From: Ornatilinea sp.
GTDB taxonomy: Bacteria; Chloroflexota; Anaerolineae; Anaerolineales; Anaerolineaceae
DNA: 64,000 bases
Direction of reading: 5' to 3'
Assembly (NCBI GenBank): GCA_018433975.1
Contig: JAHDQE010000001.1
Coordinates: 1-64,000, forward strand
A program made the position numbers and the translations under genes. A model generated the notes under the pieces. That model did not search any database. It saw only the letters and a list, made by a program, of their open reading frames with translations, and was not told the origin of the DNA. Shown here piece by piece: positions 9,057-17,813 of this stretch (its first letter is position 1; the number at the start of each line of letters is the position of its first letter).

Positions 9057-9780
9057 AAAAATTTTTCTCTGGCTTTGTTCCCTTTTAATAGTTGGGTGCG
9101 CACCGATCTCTACCCCTACTCCGTATGTCACACCCATACTGTGGCAAATTGCCCGGACACCTTCCCTTTCCTGGTTGGACAATTCCTTTAATTTGTGTAT
9201 TCAGGAACAGAATGAGTATCGGATTATTGTCGCCGAACAACCTTTGAACGCCATTCTGAAACAGGATGCTGACATTTCGATATTATGGGGAGAACCCGAT
9301 CCTCCGGCAGAATTCGCGTATTACCTGGGTGAAGATGAGTTGACTTTTGTTGTTCATCCGGACAACCCTCTGCAAGAAATCTCTTTCGAATCCATCCAAA
9401 AAATTTTTTCCGGTCAAGAAGTATCCTGGCCGGCTGACCAGGACGCCTCACAGTCCCCTGCTATTCCCTGGAAATATCCGGAGGGCAATGAAGTCCAGCA
9501 AATATTAGAAAAAACGCTCGGCATTTCAAGCTCAACCGGCGAAAGCGTGCATATGACTCCAGATATTGCAGGGATGCTGGAACATGTCTCTCAAAATCCT
9601 GAAGCAATCGGTTTTTTGCCCAAAAGCCAGATCGATTCACGCGTAAAGCCAATTCAAATCAGCGGCCTTTCGCAACAATCTTTAACTTTTCCAATTATCG
9701 CATTGTCTTCAGCACAGCCGGATATGTACCAGACGGCCTGGCTGGTGTGTATCCAGGAAAAAATAGCTGCCGGTTCGTGA
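9046..9780 (+). CDS. PstS-like periplasmic-binding-fold lipoprotein
   Basis: The 244-residue protein begins with a short basic stretch, a hydrophobic core and lipobox I-V-G-C with C18, so it is probably a lipoprotein. The remainder resembles the PBP-like domain of phosphate-binding proteins: DADISILWG, LTFVVHPDNPL, SFESIQKIFSGQE (the typical loop after the hinge), and AIGFLPKS. The PstS phosphate-ligand motif S-G-T-S is not obvious, so the ligand is uncertain. It overlaps uppP by 11 nt and no permease follows it. It may be a sensor or scavenger rather than part of a complete transporter. Confidence 0.72.
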   Translation: MPYKKIFLWLCSLLIVGCAPISTPTPYVTPILWQIARTPSLSWLDNSFNLCIQEQNEYRIIVAEQPLNAILKQDADISILWGEPDPPAEFAYYLGEDELTFVVHPDNPLQEISFESIQKIFSGQEVSWPADQDASQSPAIPWKYPEGNEVQQILEKTLGISSSTGESVHMTPDIAGMLEHVSQNPEAIGFLPKSQIDSRVKPIQISGLSQQSLTFPIIALSSAQPDMYQTAWLVCIQEKIAAGS

Positions 9781-9796
9781 TCTTTCAGCAGCTATT
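9762..9796 (+). terminator. Possible hairpin at the end of the tgt-uppP-lipoprotein unit
   Basis: A 9-bp perfect inverted repeat, AATAGCTGC with GCAGCTATT around a 17-nt loop, spans the stop codon of the lipoprotein gene. It is followed by few T residues, so it is a weak terminator or a 3'-end stabilising hairpin. Confidence 0.4.
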
Positions 9797-9838
9797 CTTA
9801 AACCTGGCAAAACTTTACCGAGCTTCCCAGTTTTAAAA

Positions 9839-10663
9839 TTACCCCCTCTTTACTTTACGTAAATACTTTTTAACCACATCCCGAAACTCATGGTATTTTT
9901 CTCGGCGGATTGAATGTCCGGCGCCGGGAATATTCACTATTTCTACCCGTTTCCATAAACCCGAAACTTCATCTGCGATCTCCGATGTGATAATCGCTCC
10001 TAAATCCGGGTCTCCGGTAACCAACAACCCGGGGCATTTAATCTGGCTGACGATCTGCCGCCATTCACCGCGCGGCTCAGTGATATTGGAAACCATTTTC
10101 GGGTTGACGAGTTGCCGTGCTTTTGCCCACTGAAAAAATTCCGAATCATCCCACTTAGGATGCTTCTCTTTCCCGTAAGCCAGCAGTTCGTCAAAAGACA
10201 TCGCCTTGTATGTCGCAATTTGAACCAACATCTCCGCAGCTCTGTTTGCTCGCTCCTCTGCTGTCTTTCCAAACACCTCGTAGGGCCAGGGCGGATCTTC
10301 CAAAACCAACCCCTTGACCAGGCCGGGGAACTTTGCGGCCACTGCCGCTGCAGTATCTGCACCCATTGAATGCCCAATCAAAACAGGCTGGTAAAGCTTA
10401 AGTTCTTGAATCAGCACAGCGATATCTTTAGCCTGCTCTTCCGAAGAGTAACCCGATTCGGGTGCTGCTGATATTCCATGTCCTCTCGCATCGACCAGGA
10501 CAACATCGTATTCCGGTTCCAGAAAAAGCGGAAGATTGTTCCAGCATAAACCATTATCCATCGCGCCATGCAGGAAAATCAACACGGGCTTCTCCTCACC
10601 AGTGCGATAATACTGAATTCGCAGTCCATCCGAATTAACCGTTCCATACATTAATCTCGCCAT
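9839..10663 (-). CDS. Alpha/beta-hydrolase-fold protein
   Basis: The 274-residue protein shows the alpha/beta hydrolase landmarks in order: oxyanion-hole HG in FLHGAMDN near residue 31, VDARGHGIS, the nucleophile elbow GHSMGADT near residues 96-103, the acidic residue in LLVTGDPDLG, and the catalytic His in IPGAGHSIRRE near the end. No signal peptide is present. The substrate is unknown; similar proteins are esterases, epoxide hydrolases or haloperoxidase-like. It stands alone between convergent and co-directional neighbours. Confidence 0.88.
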   Translation of the reverse strand: MARLMYGTVNSDGLRIQYYRTGEEKPVLIFLHGAMDNGLCWNNLPLFLEPEYDVVLVDARGHGISAAPESGYSSEEQAKDIAVLIQELKLYQPVLIGHSMGADTAAAVAAKFPGLVKGLVLEDPPWPYEVFGKTAEERANRAAEMLVQIATYKAMSFDELLAYGKEKHPKWDDSEFFQWAKARQLVNPKMVSNITEPRGEWRQIVSQIKCPGLLVTGDPDLGAIITSEIADEVSGLWKRVEIVNIPGAGHSIRREKYHEFRDVVKKYLRKVKRG

Positions 10664-10731
10664 GCAATCACCACCTTTAAATTACTCCCTGAACTCATTT
10701 CACAGATAAACTCAAGGAAAAGTTGATCAGA

Positions 10732-11520
10732 TTAGTTGGGCCGAAGAAGCAGTTGTTCCGCGGGAGAGAAAATATACTTTCTAATGAACATCATGCTGAT
10801 GAGCGAAGAAAGACTGCTGGCAACGAACAACATCGCCATCACCACAAATTGATACAACGCTGCGTAGATGGGATCACTACCTGCCAACAACATACCGGAC
10901 ATGATTCCAGGGATCCAAACAATTCCCAGCGCACGCATAGAATTTAAACGGGGAATCAAACTGGCCCGGAACGCTTTTCTCACATAAGGTTTGACAACTT
11001 CAACAGATGATGCGCCCAGAGAAAGGCCGGCCTCAATATGCCCCACATGACTTTCGACTTCACCTTTAAATCTTTCTAAAGCTAAAGCACAGGAATTCAT
11101 TCCGCCGGAAATAATCATGCTGCCCACCGGCAGCAGTGAAGACATTTCCCATTGGAGAACCCCCAAAAAGGTCATTACCCCAATCACGGACCCTGCCCCC
11201 AACAAGATTGCGAGAAAAGTAGCCCGCATTGAACCCGGAATCTCTTTGGTACGTCGAGCTGCCGTCATTGCGGCTGAGAACATCATCCCGACCAGAATCA
11301 ACAACCCCAACCACGTTGGAGCAGTAAGTACATAGATCAGTACCGAACCAACCAGTGTGATCTGCACTAGGCTGCGCAAAACAGCAATGACGATTTCCTT
11401 TTCCAACCGGATAGATTGCCATCGCACCAGAAAAATTACGAGCAAAGCAAACAATCCTGCGATTAAAGCCTGCGCAATCCGGAAGTACAGTTCATCCTGA
11501 AACCATACACTAAGCATCAA
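10732..11520 (-). CDS. FetB-type ABC transporter permease (UPF0014 family)
   Basis: The 262-residue membrane protein has about seven hydrophobic segments and the conserved UPF0014 block LGASSVEVVKPYVRKAFRA in its C-terminal half, followed by GIVWIPGIMSGMLLAGSDP. The family includes E. coli FetB (YbbM), implicated in iron export and oxidative-stress resistance. It overlaps the ATPase gene by 11 nt and forms a two-gene transporter with it. Metal export is an inference from family membership. Confidence 0.88.
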   Translation of the reverse strand: MMLSVWFQDELYFRIAQALIAGLFALLVIFLVRWQSIRLEKEIVIAVLRSLVQITLVGSVLIYVLTAPTWLGLLILVGMMFSAAMTAARRTKEIPGSMRATFLAILLGAGSVIGVMTFLGVLQWEMSSLLPVGSMIISGGMNSCALALERFKGEVESHVGHIEAGLSLGASSVEVVKPYVRKAFRASLIPRLNSMRALGIVWIPGIMSGMLLAGSDPIYAALYQFVVMAMLFVASSLSSLISMMFIRKYIFSPAEQLLLRPN

Positions 11521-12196
11521 TCACCTCCTGTACAGAGCCACAACGAACTAACTTCCCCTGTTCCAGAAGCATGGCATGCGTCGCAATACGGACAGCTTGT
11601 TGTATATCGTGTGTAATCATCAGACAGGTAATACCCTGCTCTCGAATAATGGTAGTGACCAATTCTTCAATCTCCTTTTTTGCACGGTCATCCAGAGAAG
11701 AAGTAACCTCATCTAATAAAAGTATTTCCGGCGTGTTCGCCAATGTCCGGGCCAGGGAAACCCGCTGCGCTTCTCCACCCGACAGGTTTTGAACGTCACG
11801 GTCCTTAAAACCCGACAATCCCACTCGATTCAGCAAATCATCGACCACATCTTCAGAGAGGAAAACGCCCCTCTGGTTCGGACCAAATTGAATGTTCTCT
11901 TTTACCGTTCCCGGAAATAAATTGGCATCCTGCAAAACCAAGGCTACTCGACGGCGTAATTCTCGTGGAGGAAAAGAAAAAATTTCCTGGTTATGAAACC
12001 ATATCTTCCCCTCCTGGGGTTCATCCAGACGGTTGAGCAGCCGGAGAAAAGATGATTTTCCGGCTCCGCTTGGCCCGACAACTGCCCAGATCTCTCCCCG
12101 CCGGATTGTAATGGATACATGGTCTAAAATTCTGATTCCGTTGATTGTACGGGAAAGTCCTTCTGCTTTTAAAATCACTTCATCGGGTTGATCCAT
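11510..12196 (-). CDS. FetA-type ABC transporter ATP-binding protein
   Basis: The 228-residue ATPase has Walker A GPSGAGKSS, Q-loop LVLQDANLFPG, signature LSGGEAQRVSLARTL, Walker B ILLLDEVTSSLD and H-loop MITHDI, all intact. Together with the overlapping UPF0014 permease it should form a FetAB-like exporter at the cytoplasmic membrane. It is the upstream gene of the pair, starting just after gpmA on the same strand. Confidence 0.9.
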   Translation of the reverse strand: MDQPDEVILKAEGLSRTINGIRILDHVSITIRRGEIWAVVGPSGAGKSSFLRLLNRLDEPQEGKIWFHNQEIFSFPPRELRRRVALVLQDANLFPGTVKENIQFGPNQRGVFLSEDVVDDLLNRVGLSGFKDRDVQNLSGGEAQRVSLARTLANTPEILLLDEVTSSLDDRAKKEIEELVTTIIREQGITCLMITHDIQQAVRIATHAMLLEQGKLVRCGSVQEVIDA

Positions 12197-12239
12197 ACTG
12201 ACTTCTATGCTCCTTGCTCTTTCTCACAAAATGCGCAGA

Positions 12240-12932
12240 TTAACGCTCCCACAAATATCCCCTGGATACAATCTTCCCTTCCTGATTCAATTCATATAAG
12301 AGTGGTATACCGGTTGGAATTTGAAGCGCCGGTATGTCCTCATCTGGAATATTGTCGAGATACTTCAACAATGCTCGGAGGCTGTTGCCATGCGCCACAA
12401 CCAGAACATCCTGCCCGGCCTGCACGCAGGACCAGATGGCAGTTTTCCAAAGACTCATGATCCTCGCCAAAGTATCTTCAAGGGATTCGCTGGCTGGCAG
12501 CTTATAAGGGTCTAAGTTTCTATAGCGAGGGTCAAATCGGGGATGCCGGGGATCATCAAAAGTCAATTCAGGAGGCCTTCCTGAAAACGTCCGCCGCCAG
12601 AAAAAAACAATTTTCTCACCCTTAATTTCAGCCATCCTCGCTTTATTAAAGCCCTGCAAAGCCCCATAATGCCGTTCATTAAGGCGCCAATCACACACTG
12701 TAGGGATCGACATTAAATCCATTTCGTCCATAACAATCCACATCGTTTGAATCGCCCGATTCAAAACCGAAGTGAAAGCAATGTCAAAGGAAAATCCTGC
12801 CTGGAACAACCGTTTTCCTGCTTCATGAGCTTCGTGGATACCTTTTTCGGTCAACCCTACATCCGTCCAGCCCGTGAAACGATTTTGTAAATTCCAGACG
12901 CTCTGGCCATGCCGCAGTAAAACCAGGCTCAA
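12240..12932 (-). CDS. gpmA: 2,3-bisphosphoglycerate-dependent phosphoglycerate mutase
   Basis: The 230-residue protein has the histidine-phosphatase signature LRHGQSVWN (phosphohistidine near residue 8), RFTGWTDVGLTEKG, the acid base within WRLNERHYGALQG, and the second His in VAHGNSLRALLKYLD. It interconverts 3- and 2-phosphoglycerate in glycolysis. The length and all motifs fit dPGM rather than a generic phosphatase. Confidence 0.95.
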   Translation of the reverse strand: MSLVLLRHGQSVWNLQNRFTGWTDVGLTEKGIHEAHEAGKRLFQAGFSFDIAFTSVLNRAIQTMWIVMDEMDLMSIPTVCDWRLNERHYGALQGFNKARMAEIKGEKIVFFWRRTFSGRPPELTFDDPRHPRFDPRYRNLDPYKLPASESLEDTLARIMSLWKTAIWSCVQAGQDVLVVAHGNSLRALLKYLDNIPDEDIPALQIPTGIPLLYELNQEGKIVSRGYLWER

Positions 12933-12968
12933 TTTCCAACCTCCTAAACGAATTTCCAGTGTAGCTGT

Positions 12969-12974
12969 ATTATA
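12969..12974 (-). promoter_or_regulatory. Candidate -10 element upstream of gpmA
   Basis: A perfect TATAAT on the minus strand lies 36 nt upstream of the gpmA ATG. No convincing -35 hexamer is present at 17 +/- 1 bp, so this is a tentative call. Confidence 0.3.
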
Positions 12975-13117
12975 ACTTACACATTTGTCCCATAAATTCC
13001 CTGATAAAATCTTTACAAAAGATCCACCTCCTTGTTTTCAAAGGAGATAGAAATATCCCGAATCGGTTAAAACGTGAACAGATGGTTTTTTAAGGAAAGA
13101 GCACTCCGATTTAGGCG

Positions 13118-13123
13118 TATAAT
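13118..13123 (+). promoter_or_regulatory. Candidate -10 element of the ABC exporter operon
   Basis: TATAAT lies 57 nt before the TTG start of the first exporter gene. The -35 region is poor. A small hairpin (CTCCTT with AAGGAG near 13028-13046) lies further upstream in the same 248-bp divergent spacer. Confidence 0.35.
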
Positions 13124-13180
13124 ACTCACTCGGCAATACTGAAATCTCTCCATTTACATCTTAATCTGAGGAAATTTATT

Positions 13181-14995
13181 TTGATTGTCAAGAATACTCT
13201 GAAGGATTACGACCTGAAAAAATCCATATCCAATCACCGTCTGATCGGCTTGTGGCGATTAATGACCGGATTTCAAGCAATATATATCCTTGCAGTCATC
13301 AGTCTGGGAATTGCATCGACCTCTAAAACGGGGACCTATTTTCTGTTAAAGTATTTTGTCGATGCCTTTTTCGTTAATCACAACGCGAGTGTCCACCCCA
13401 TCATCATTGCGCTGGGCTTTGTAGGCCTGGCACTCCTGCAAGGCGTTTTCACGTTTCTGAGCGGAAAGTTTGCCGCCCAGACCGCCGAAGGATCGGTAAG
13501 AAGACTGCGGAATTACTTATACGATCACATCCAGAATCTCTCTTTTGCATATCATGCCCAGATGGAGACGGGAGAATTACTCCAGCGCAGCACTTCCGAT
13601 GTGGACGCGATCCGGCGTTTTTATGCCGATCAGGCAATTGGATTCGGCCGGGTGGTTTTGCTGTTCATCATCAATTTTATTGCCCTGATGTATCTCAATG
13701 TAAAACTGGCTCTTATTTCAATTGTCGTGGTTCCCATTATCGTGGTGCTTTCATTGATCTTCTTCAAAAAGATTTCTGAAGCCTACGAAGCGTATCAGGA
13801 ACAAGACGCAACCCTTTCCACCCGGCTGCAGGAAAACCTCACCGGCGTGCAGGTTGTCAAAGCTTTTGCCCGTCAGGAATATGAGATCAACAAGTTTGAG
13901 ATTGAGAACTGGGAAAAATATGTCCGCGGGAAAAAACTGCTGTCCATGCATTCCCTATTCTGGCCAATTTCTGACACTTTCTGCGGAATTCAACTCCTGA
14001 CAGGTTATCTGGTCGGAGCGCTTATGGCAATAAACGGCGAAATTACCGTTGGAACCTACCTGGCGTATGCAGGACTAGTGGTGTGGATTATTTTCCCGAT
14101 GCGTAATCTGGGGAGATTGATTGTCCAAATGTCAACCGGGATGGTTTCTTATCACCGCGTGATGGAGATTATCAAGCAAGATCGTGAATCTCTGGACGAA
14201 GGAGATGTTCACCCCATAGATGGCATTAAAGGAGATGTTAAGTTTGAGAAGGTGAGCTTTGAGTACGATACAGGCAGCGAAGTACTGAAAGATATCTCAT
14301 TCCACTGTGAACCGGGCCAGGTGATCGCCCTTTTAGGCTCTACCGGATCCGGAAAAACCACTCTGGTAAACCTTCTGCCCCGCTTCTATGATTATACAAA
14401 CGGGAAAATCTGGTTAGACGGTGTAGAGCTTACACGTTACCCCAGAAGATACCTCCGCCAACAAATCGGTATTGTAGAACAGGAACCCTTTTTATTTTCC
14501 AGAACCATCCGGGAAAATATCCGTTACGGCGCCGACCGGGAAGTAACCCAGGCCGAAATTGAAAGCGCGGCCCGAATCGCTGCGATTCATGAGGTGATTC
14601 AGGAATTTCCAGACGGTTACGACACGATGGTAGGCGAAAGAGGTGTCACACTTTCCGGAGGACAAAAACAGCGGATTGCAATTGCCAGGACCCTGTTAAA
14701 AAACCCCAGGATATTAATTCTGGACGATTCTACCTCCTCGGTTGACACGGAGACTGAAGCGGAAATTCGCTCTGCAATGGAACAGCTAATGCAGAACCGC
14801 ACAACCTTTATTATCGCCCACCGCATCCAAACCATTATGAGCGCGGATTTAATTCTGGTCATGGAAAACGGACAGGTTATCCAGCAGGGAACGCATGAAG
14901 AATTAGTACAACTTCACGGTATGTACCGTGAAATTTACAATATACAAACCAACATTGAAGTGGAATTAGAAAAGGAATTGGCCAGTGGCAGTTAA
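13181..14995 (+). CDS. ABC exporter half-transporter, degenerate Walker B subunit
   Basis: The 604-residue type-IV ABC half-transporter has six predicted membrane helices in residues ~25-320, then an ATPase domain with Walker A GSTGSGKTT, signature LSGGQKQRIAIARTL and Walker B ILILDDSTSS. The catalytic Glu after Walker B is Asp here, the hallmark of the degenerate subunit of heterodimeric exporters (TM287/288, BmrCD type). The start is TTG at 13181, preceded by GAGGAAA at a 6-nt gap; no ATG fits. It overlaps the partner gene by 11 nt. It probably exports drugs or lipids; the substrate is unknown. Confidence 0.92.
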   Translation: MIVKNTLKDYDLKKSISNHRLIGLWRLMTGFQAIYILAVISLGIASTSKTGTYFLLKYFVDAFFVNHNASVHPIIIALGFVGLALLQGVFTFLSGKFAAQTAEGSVRRLRNYLYDHIQNLSFAYHAQMETGELLQRSTSDVDAIRRFYADQAIGFGRVVLLFIINFIALMYLNVKLALISIVVVPIIVVLSLIFFKKISEAYEAYQEQDATLSTRLQENLTGVQVVKAFARQEYEINKFEIENWEKYVRGKKLLSMHSLFWPISDTFCGIQLLTGYLVGALMAINGEITVGTYLAYAGLVVWIIFPMRNLGRLIVQMSTGMVSYHRVMEIIKQDRESLDEGDVHPIDGIKGDVKFEKVSFEYDTGSEVLKDISFHCEPGQVIALLGSTGSGKTTLVNLLPRFYDYTNGKIWLDGVELTRYPRRYLRQQIGIVEQEPFLFSRTIRENIRYGADREVTQAEIESAARIAAIHEVIQEFPDGYDTMVGERGVTLSGGQKQRIAIARTLLKNPRILILDDSTSSVDTETEAEIRSAMEQLMQNRTTFIIAHRIQTIMSADLILVMENGQVIQQGTHEELVQLHGMYREIYNIQTNIEVELEKELASGS

Positions 14996-16811
14996 TCATT
15001 TTGAAGAAGAAAACTTTTCCAACACCCGAATCAACGGCCAGACGCTGCTGAGAATGTTGCGGCTCGCCAGGCCATATTGGAAATGGTTCATTGGTTTCCT
15101 GCTGGCGATTGCAGTCGTCTCAAGCCTCGATTCATATTTCACATTTTTAAGCAAGCGCATCGTAGATGAAGGCATTCTGGCGGGAGACCGAAACGCGCTT
15201 ATTCATATCCTCACCATTTACGGTGCTTTGATCCTGGTACAGGCCGGGGGAGTTTTTGCCTTCATTTACTTGGTTGCCATGGTCGGCGAACGAGTGCGCT
15301 ACGATTTACGCCGGGAAATGTTCAATCATCTCCAGGAGCTTTCTCTCTCCTACTACAGCAAAACACCGGTTGGGTGGATTATCTCCCGGGTCACCTCGGA
15401 TACGGAACGGGTTGCGGAATTGATAACCTGGGGAGTAATTGACTCTACCTGGGGAATTATGAATATTTTCACCTCCATGATCTTTATGCTGGTGATTAAC
15501 TGGCGGCTGGCATTGATCGTCTTTATTTCTCTGCCCATTCTGTTATATGTTGCGGTTGAGTTTCGCAAAAGGATTCTCTCACAATTCAGAATTGTGCGGA
15601 GAATCAACTCCGAAATCACCGGCGCTTACAATGAAAACATTACCGGCGTTCGGGTTGTAAAGGCCCTGGGACGGGAACGGGAAAACCTGAAAGAATTCAG
15701 CCAGTTAAGCGGAGATATGTACACCGCCGGCTATCGGGCTGCCTGGTTAAGCGCATTGTTCTTGCCGACCGTACAGTTGATATCCGCTTTCGCTTTAGGA
15801 AGCATTATCTGGTACAGTGGGGCCCAAACTGTGACCGGAGGGATCACAATTGGAGGTATTCAGGCTTTTATTTCATATATTACATTTATGATGTGGCCTA
15901 TTCAGGACCTTGCCAGAGTATTTGCCGAAATGCAGCGGTCCATCGCCTCGGCTGAACGCATCTTTTCACTGGTGGATTCAGAACCAGAGATCAAGGATTT
16001 GCCCGGAGCAATTGATCCTGGCTCTATCCACGGAGATATTGTTTTTGACCATGTAACTTTCTATTACGAAGATGAGAATTCGCCTGTGTTGAGTGATTTC
16101 AATTTACATGTCAAACGAGGGGAGAACATTGCGTTAGTCGGTTCAACGGGTGGTGGAAAAACAACAACGGTCAATTTATTATGCCGGTTTTACGAACCTC
16201 AAAAAGGGAACATCTTCATTGGCGGCTGGAACTACCGTGAACTTTCGTTGCATGCGCTGCAATCCAGAATCGGGATCGTGCCGCAAACCCCGCACTTATT
16301 CTCCGGCACAATTCGTGAGAATATCCAGTACGGCTGCTTAAAAGCAACCGATGAGAAAATTGAAAACGCCGCAAAAATTGTTGGCGCACATGATTTCATT
16401 ATGCGGTTCGAAAACGGATACCACGAAGAAGTCGGTGAAGGAGGCGTATTGCTTTCGGTAGGACAAAAGCAACTCATCAGTCTGGCGCGGGCAATTCTTG
16501 CCAACCCGGAAATCTTCATCATGGATGAAGCTACCAGCTCAGTGGATACGCTGACCGAAATGCTCATTCAAAAGGGAATGGAAACCCTGATGAAAGGACG
16601 CACCAGTTTTATCATCGCCCATCGATTGTCCACCATCAAAAAAGCGGACCGTATTCTGGTGATAGAAGAAGGAAAGATTGCCGAAATGGGAACGCACAGG
16701 GAATTACTGCTGAAAAAAGGGAAATATTACCAGCTTTACACCCGGCAATTCCGCAGCCAATTCCAAAACGCGATTGAAAACTATGGAGAAACCAGGCCAG
16801 CGCAGGCGTAA
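14985..16811 (+). CDS. ABC exporter half-transporter, catalytically intact partner
   Basis: The 608-residue half-transporter has six N-terminal membrane helices, Walker A GSTGGGKTT, Walker B IFIMDEATSSVD with the catalytic Glu, and H-loop IIAHRLS. Its signature is LSVGQKQ instead of LSGGQ. The pairing is the expected asymmetry: the altered signature faces the Asp-bearing site of the partner, giving one consensus and one degenerate ATP site. GTG at 14985 lies inside the preceding gene, so translation is coupled. A strong hairpin follows at 16884. Confidence 0.92.
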   Translation: MAVNHFEEENFSNTRINGQTLLRMLRLARPYWKWFIGFLLAIAVVSSLDSYFTFLSKRIVDEGILAGDRNALIHILTIYGALILVQAGGVFAFIYLVAMVGERVRYDLRREMFNHLQELSLSYYSKTPVGWIISRVTSDTERVAELITWGVIDSTWGIMNIFTSMIFMLVINWRLALIVFISLPILLYVAVEFRKRILSQFRIVRRINSEITGAYNENITGVRVVKALGRERENLKEFSQLSGDMYTAGYRAAWLSALFLPTVQLISAFALGSIIWYSGAQTVTGGITIGGIQAFISYITFMMWPIQDLARVFAEMQRSIASAERIFSLVDSEPEIKDLPGAIDPGSIHGDIVFDHVTFYYEDENSPVLSDFNLHVKRGENIALVGSTGGGKTTTVNLLCRFYEPQKGNIFIGGWNYRELSLHALQSRIGIVPQTPHLFSGTIRENIQYGCLKATDEKIENAAKIVGAHDFIMRFENGYHEEVGEGGVLLSVGQKQLISLARAILANPEIFIMDEATSSVDTLTEMLIQKGMETLMKGRTSFIIAHRLSTIKKADRILVIEEGKIAEMGTHRELLLKKGKYYQLYTRQFRSQFQNAIENYGETRPAQA

Positions 16812-16883
16812 TTTGTGCTTAAAACAAGCCTGACACACAGCTCATCACAGACTTCCAGGTATCCATTGAATCATTAAATAAAT

Positions 16884-16915
16884 AGACCTTGATCCTTGAA
16901 AAAGGATTAAGGTCT
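16884..16915. terminator. Terminator hairpin between convergent exporter and selenoprotein genes
   Basis: A 14-bp stem (AGACCTT then a G-T wobble and ATCCTT, pairing with the mirror half) closes a 4-nt loop. Short T-rich tracts follow on both strands, so it probably ends transcripts from both sides. Confidence 0.8.
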
Positions 16916-16965
16916 TTATGATTTTCTACACGCTATTTATTGGTGTTTCCAATCTTATATTGAAA

Positions 16966-17709
16966 TTATCCTAACAGCACTTCCGATAATTTTTCTTCAT
17001 CAAAATCCAAAATAATCACACCATCCACATCAATTGTCGGAGTGACCATATACCCATTGGCCCATTCACGCACCCGTTCCGCTGCGCCCGGTGTTGAAGG
17101 TATGTCAACCTCCGTATATTCTATCCCGTGGTCCTCAAACCAGGCTTTCGCTCTGCGGCAATCCGGGCACCATGAATTGCAATACATTATAACGCCCCCA
17201 TGAGGCAGCTTCTTTTTCTCCGGCTTTTGTTTTTCTTTTTGCGCGGAGGGCCGTACAACCTTGGCAAGTTCCTCAAACAAAACATCGTTGCTGGGTTGAT
17301 CATCAATATCATGGATATCAATATAGCGGATATAACCTTCCGGATCAATTATAAAGATAGCTCTCTCGGTTTTGCCATCTTTTCTAAAAACCCCATACCT
17401 TTCCCCAACTTCTCCATGCGGCCAAAAATCACTCAAAAGCGGGAAACTGATTCCTCCGAGGCTTTCAGCCCATGCCTGCAAACATGGCACATGATCAATG
17501 CTGATACCCAAAACCTGGGTATTAAGCTTTTCAAACTCCAAGCGCAGCTCTTCGTATGAAGGAAGCTGGTTGGTTCATATCGGTGTCCATGCCATTGGGA
17601 AAAACGCCAGCACAATGGTTTTTCCCCGATAATCACTTAATTTAATTTTTTTATCCAGATGGCTGTCCAGTTCAAAATCCGGAGCCTTCTGCCCCACCAT
17701 TAATTTCAT
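16966..17709 (-). CDS. Selenocysteine-containing peroxiredoxin-glutaredoxin fusion (in-frame UGA at codon 45)
   Basis: One continuous frame of 247 residues starts at ATG 17709 behind a consensus AGGAGG (17715-17720, 5-nt spacing) and ends at 16966. Its only interruption is TGA at 17575-17577. Residues 1-150 are an AhpC/TSA-type peroxiredoxin (VGQKAPDFEL; LAFFPMAWTPI before the TGA; TNQLPSY after it; SDFWPHGEV; RYGVFRKDG). The TGA sits exactly where the family has the peroxidatic cysteine (T-x-x-C-T), so U45 is read as selenocysteine. C76 in HVPC may be a resolving residue. A Lys-rich linker (~151-168) leads to a glutaredoxin domain with C177 and CPDC at 181-184, which could reduce the selenenic intermediate internally. 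An ordinary gene call would start at 17541 and lose the active site. Peroxide reduction in the cytoplasm is inferred. selABD genes are not in the window. Confidence 0.87.
17545..17577 (-). promoter_or_regulatory. Candidate bacterial SECIS hairpin after the UGA codon
   Basis: Starting 6 nt after the UGA, CAGCT (17568-17564) pairs with AGCTG (17549-17545). A 2-nt U-C bulge follows on the 5' side, then CTTC pairs with GAAG around the loop AUAC, 18-21 nt downstream of the UGA. Position and a bulged U resemble the E. coli fdhF element, but the loop has no G, so this is a plausible rather than a proven SelB target. Confidence 0.55.
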
Positions 17710-17732
17710 GTGCACCTCCTTGTATAATAACC

Positions 17733-17761
17733 ATAGTATCGAAAGTCTTACAAATTCGCAA
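17733..17761 (-). promoter_or_regulatory. Promoter of the selenoprotein gene
   Basis: On the minus strand a TTGCGA -35 (17756-17761), a 17-bp spacer and a TACTAT -10 (17733-17738) precede the ATG at 17709 and its Shine-Dalgarno site. Confidence 0.5.
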
Positions 17762-17813
17762 CAACATTGATAAGCTTAAACTTCTAATACATTATTATCT
17801 TTAAGAGGAAAAA

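Noticed and set aside
16966-17541. Peroxiredoxin gene starting at TTG 17541
   Set aside because: This start drops the first 56 residues including the active site and has no ribosome-binding site. The full frame from 17709 is continuous except for the UGA.
17433-17636. Frameshift explanation for the peroxiredoxin using the other minus-strand frame
   Set aside because: The peroxiredoxin residues on both sides of the TGA are in the same frame, so no shift is needed.
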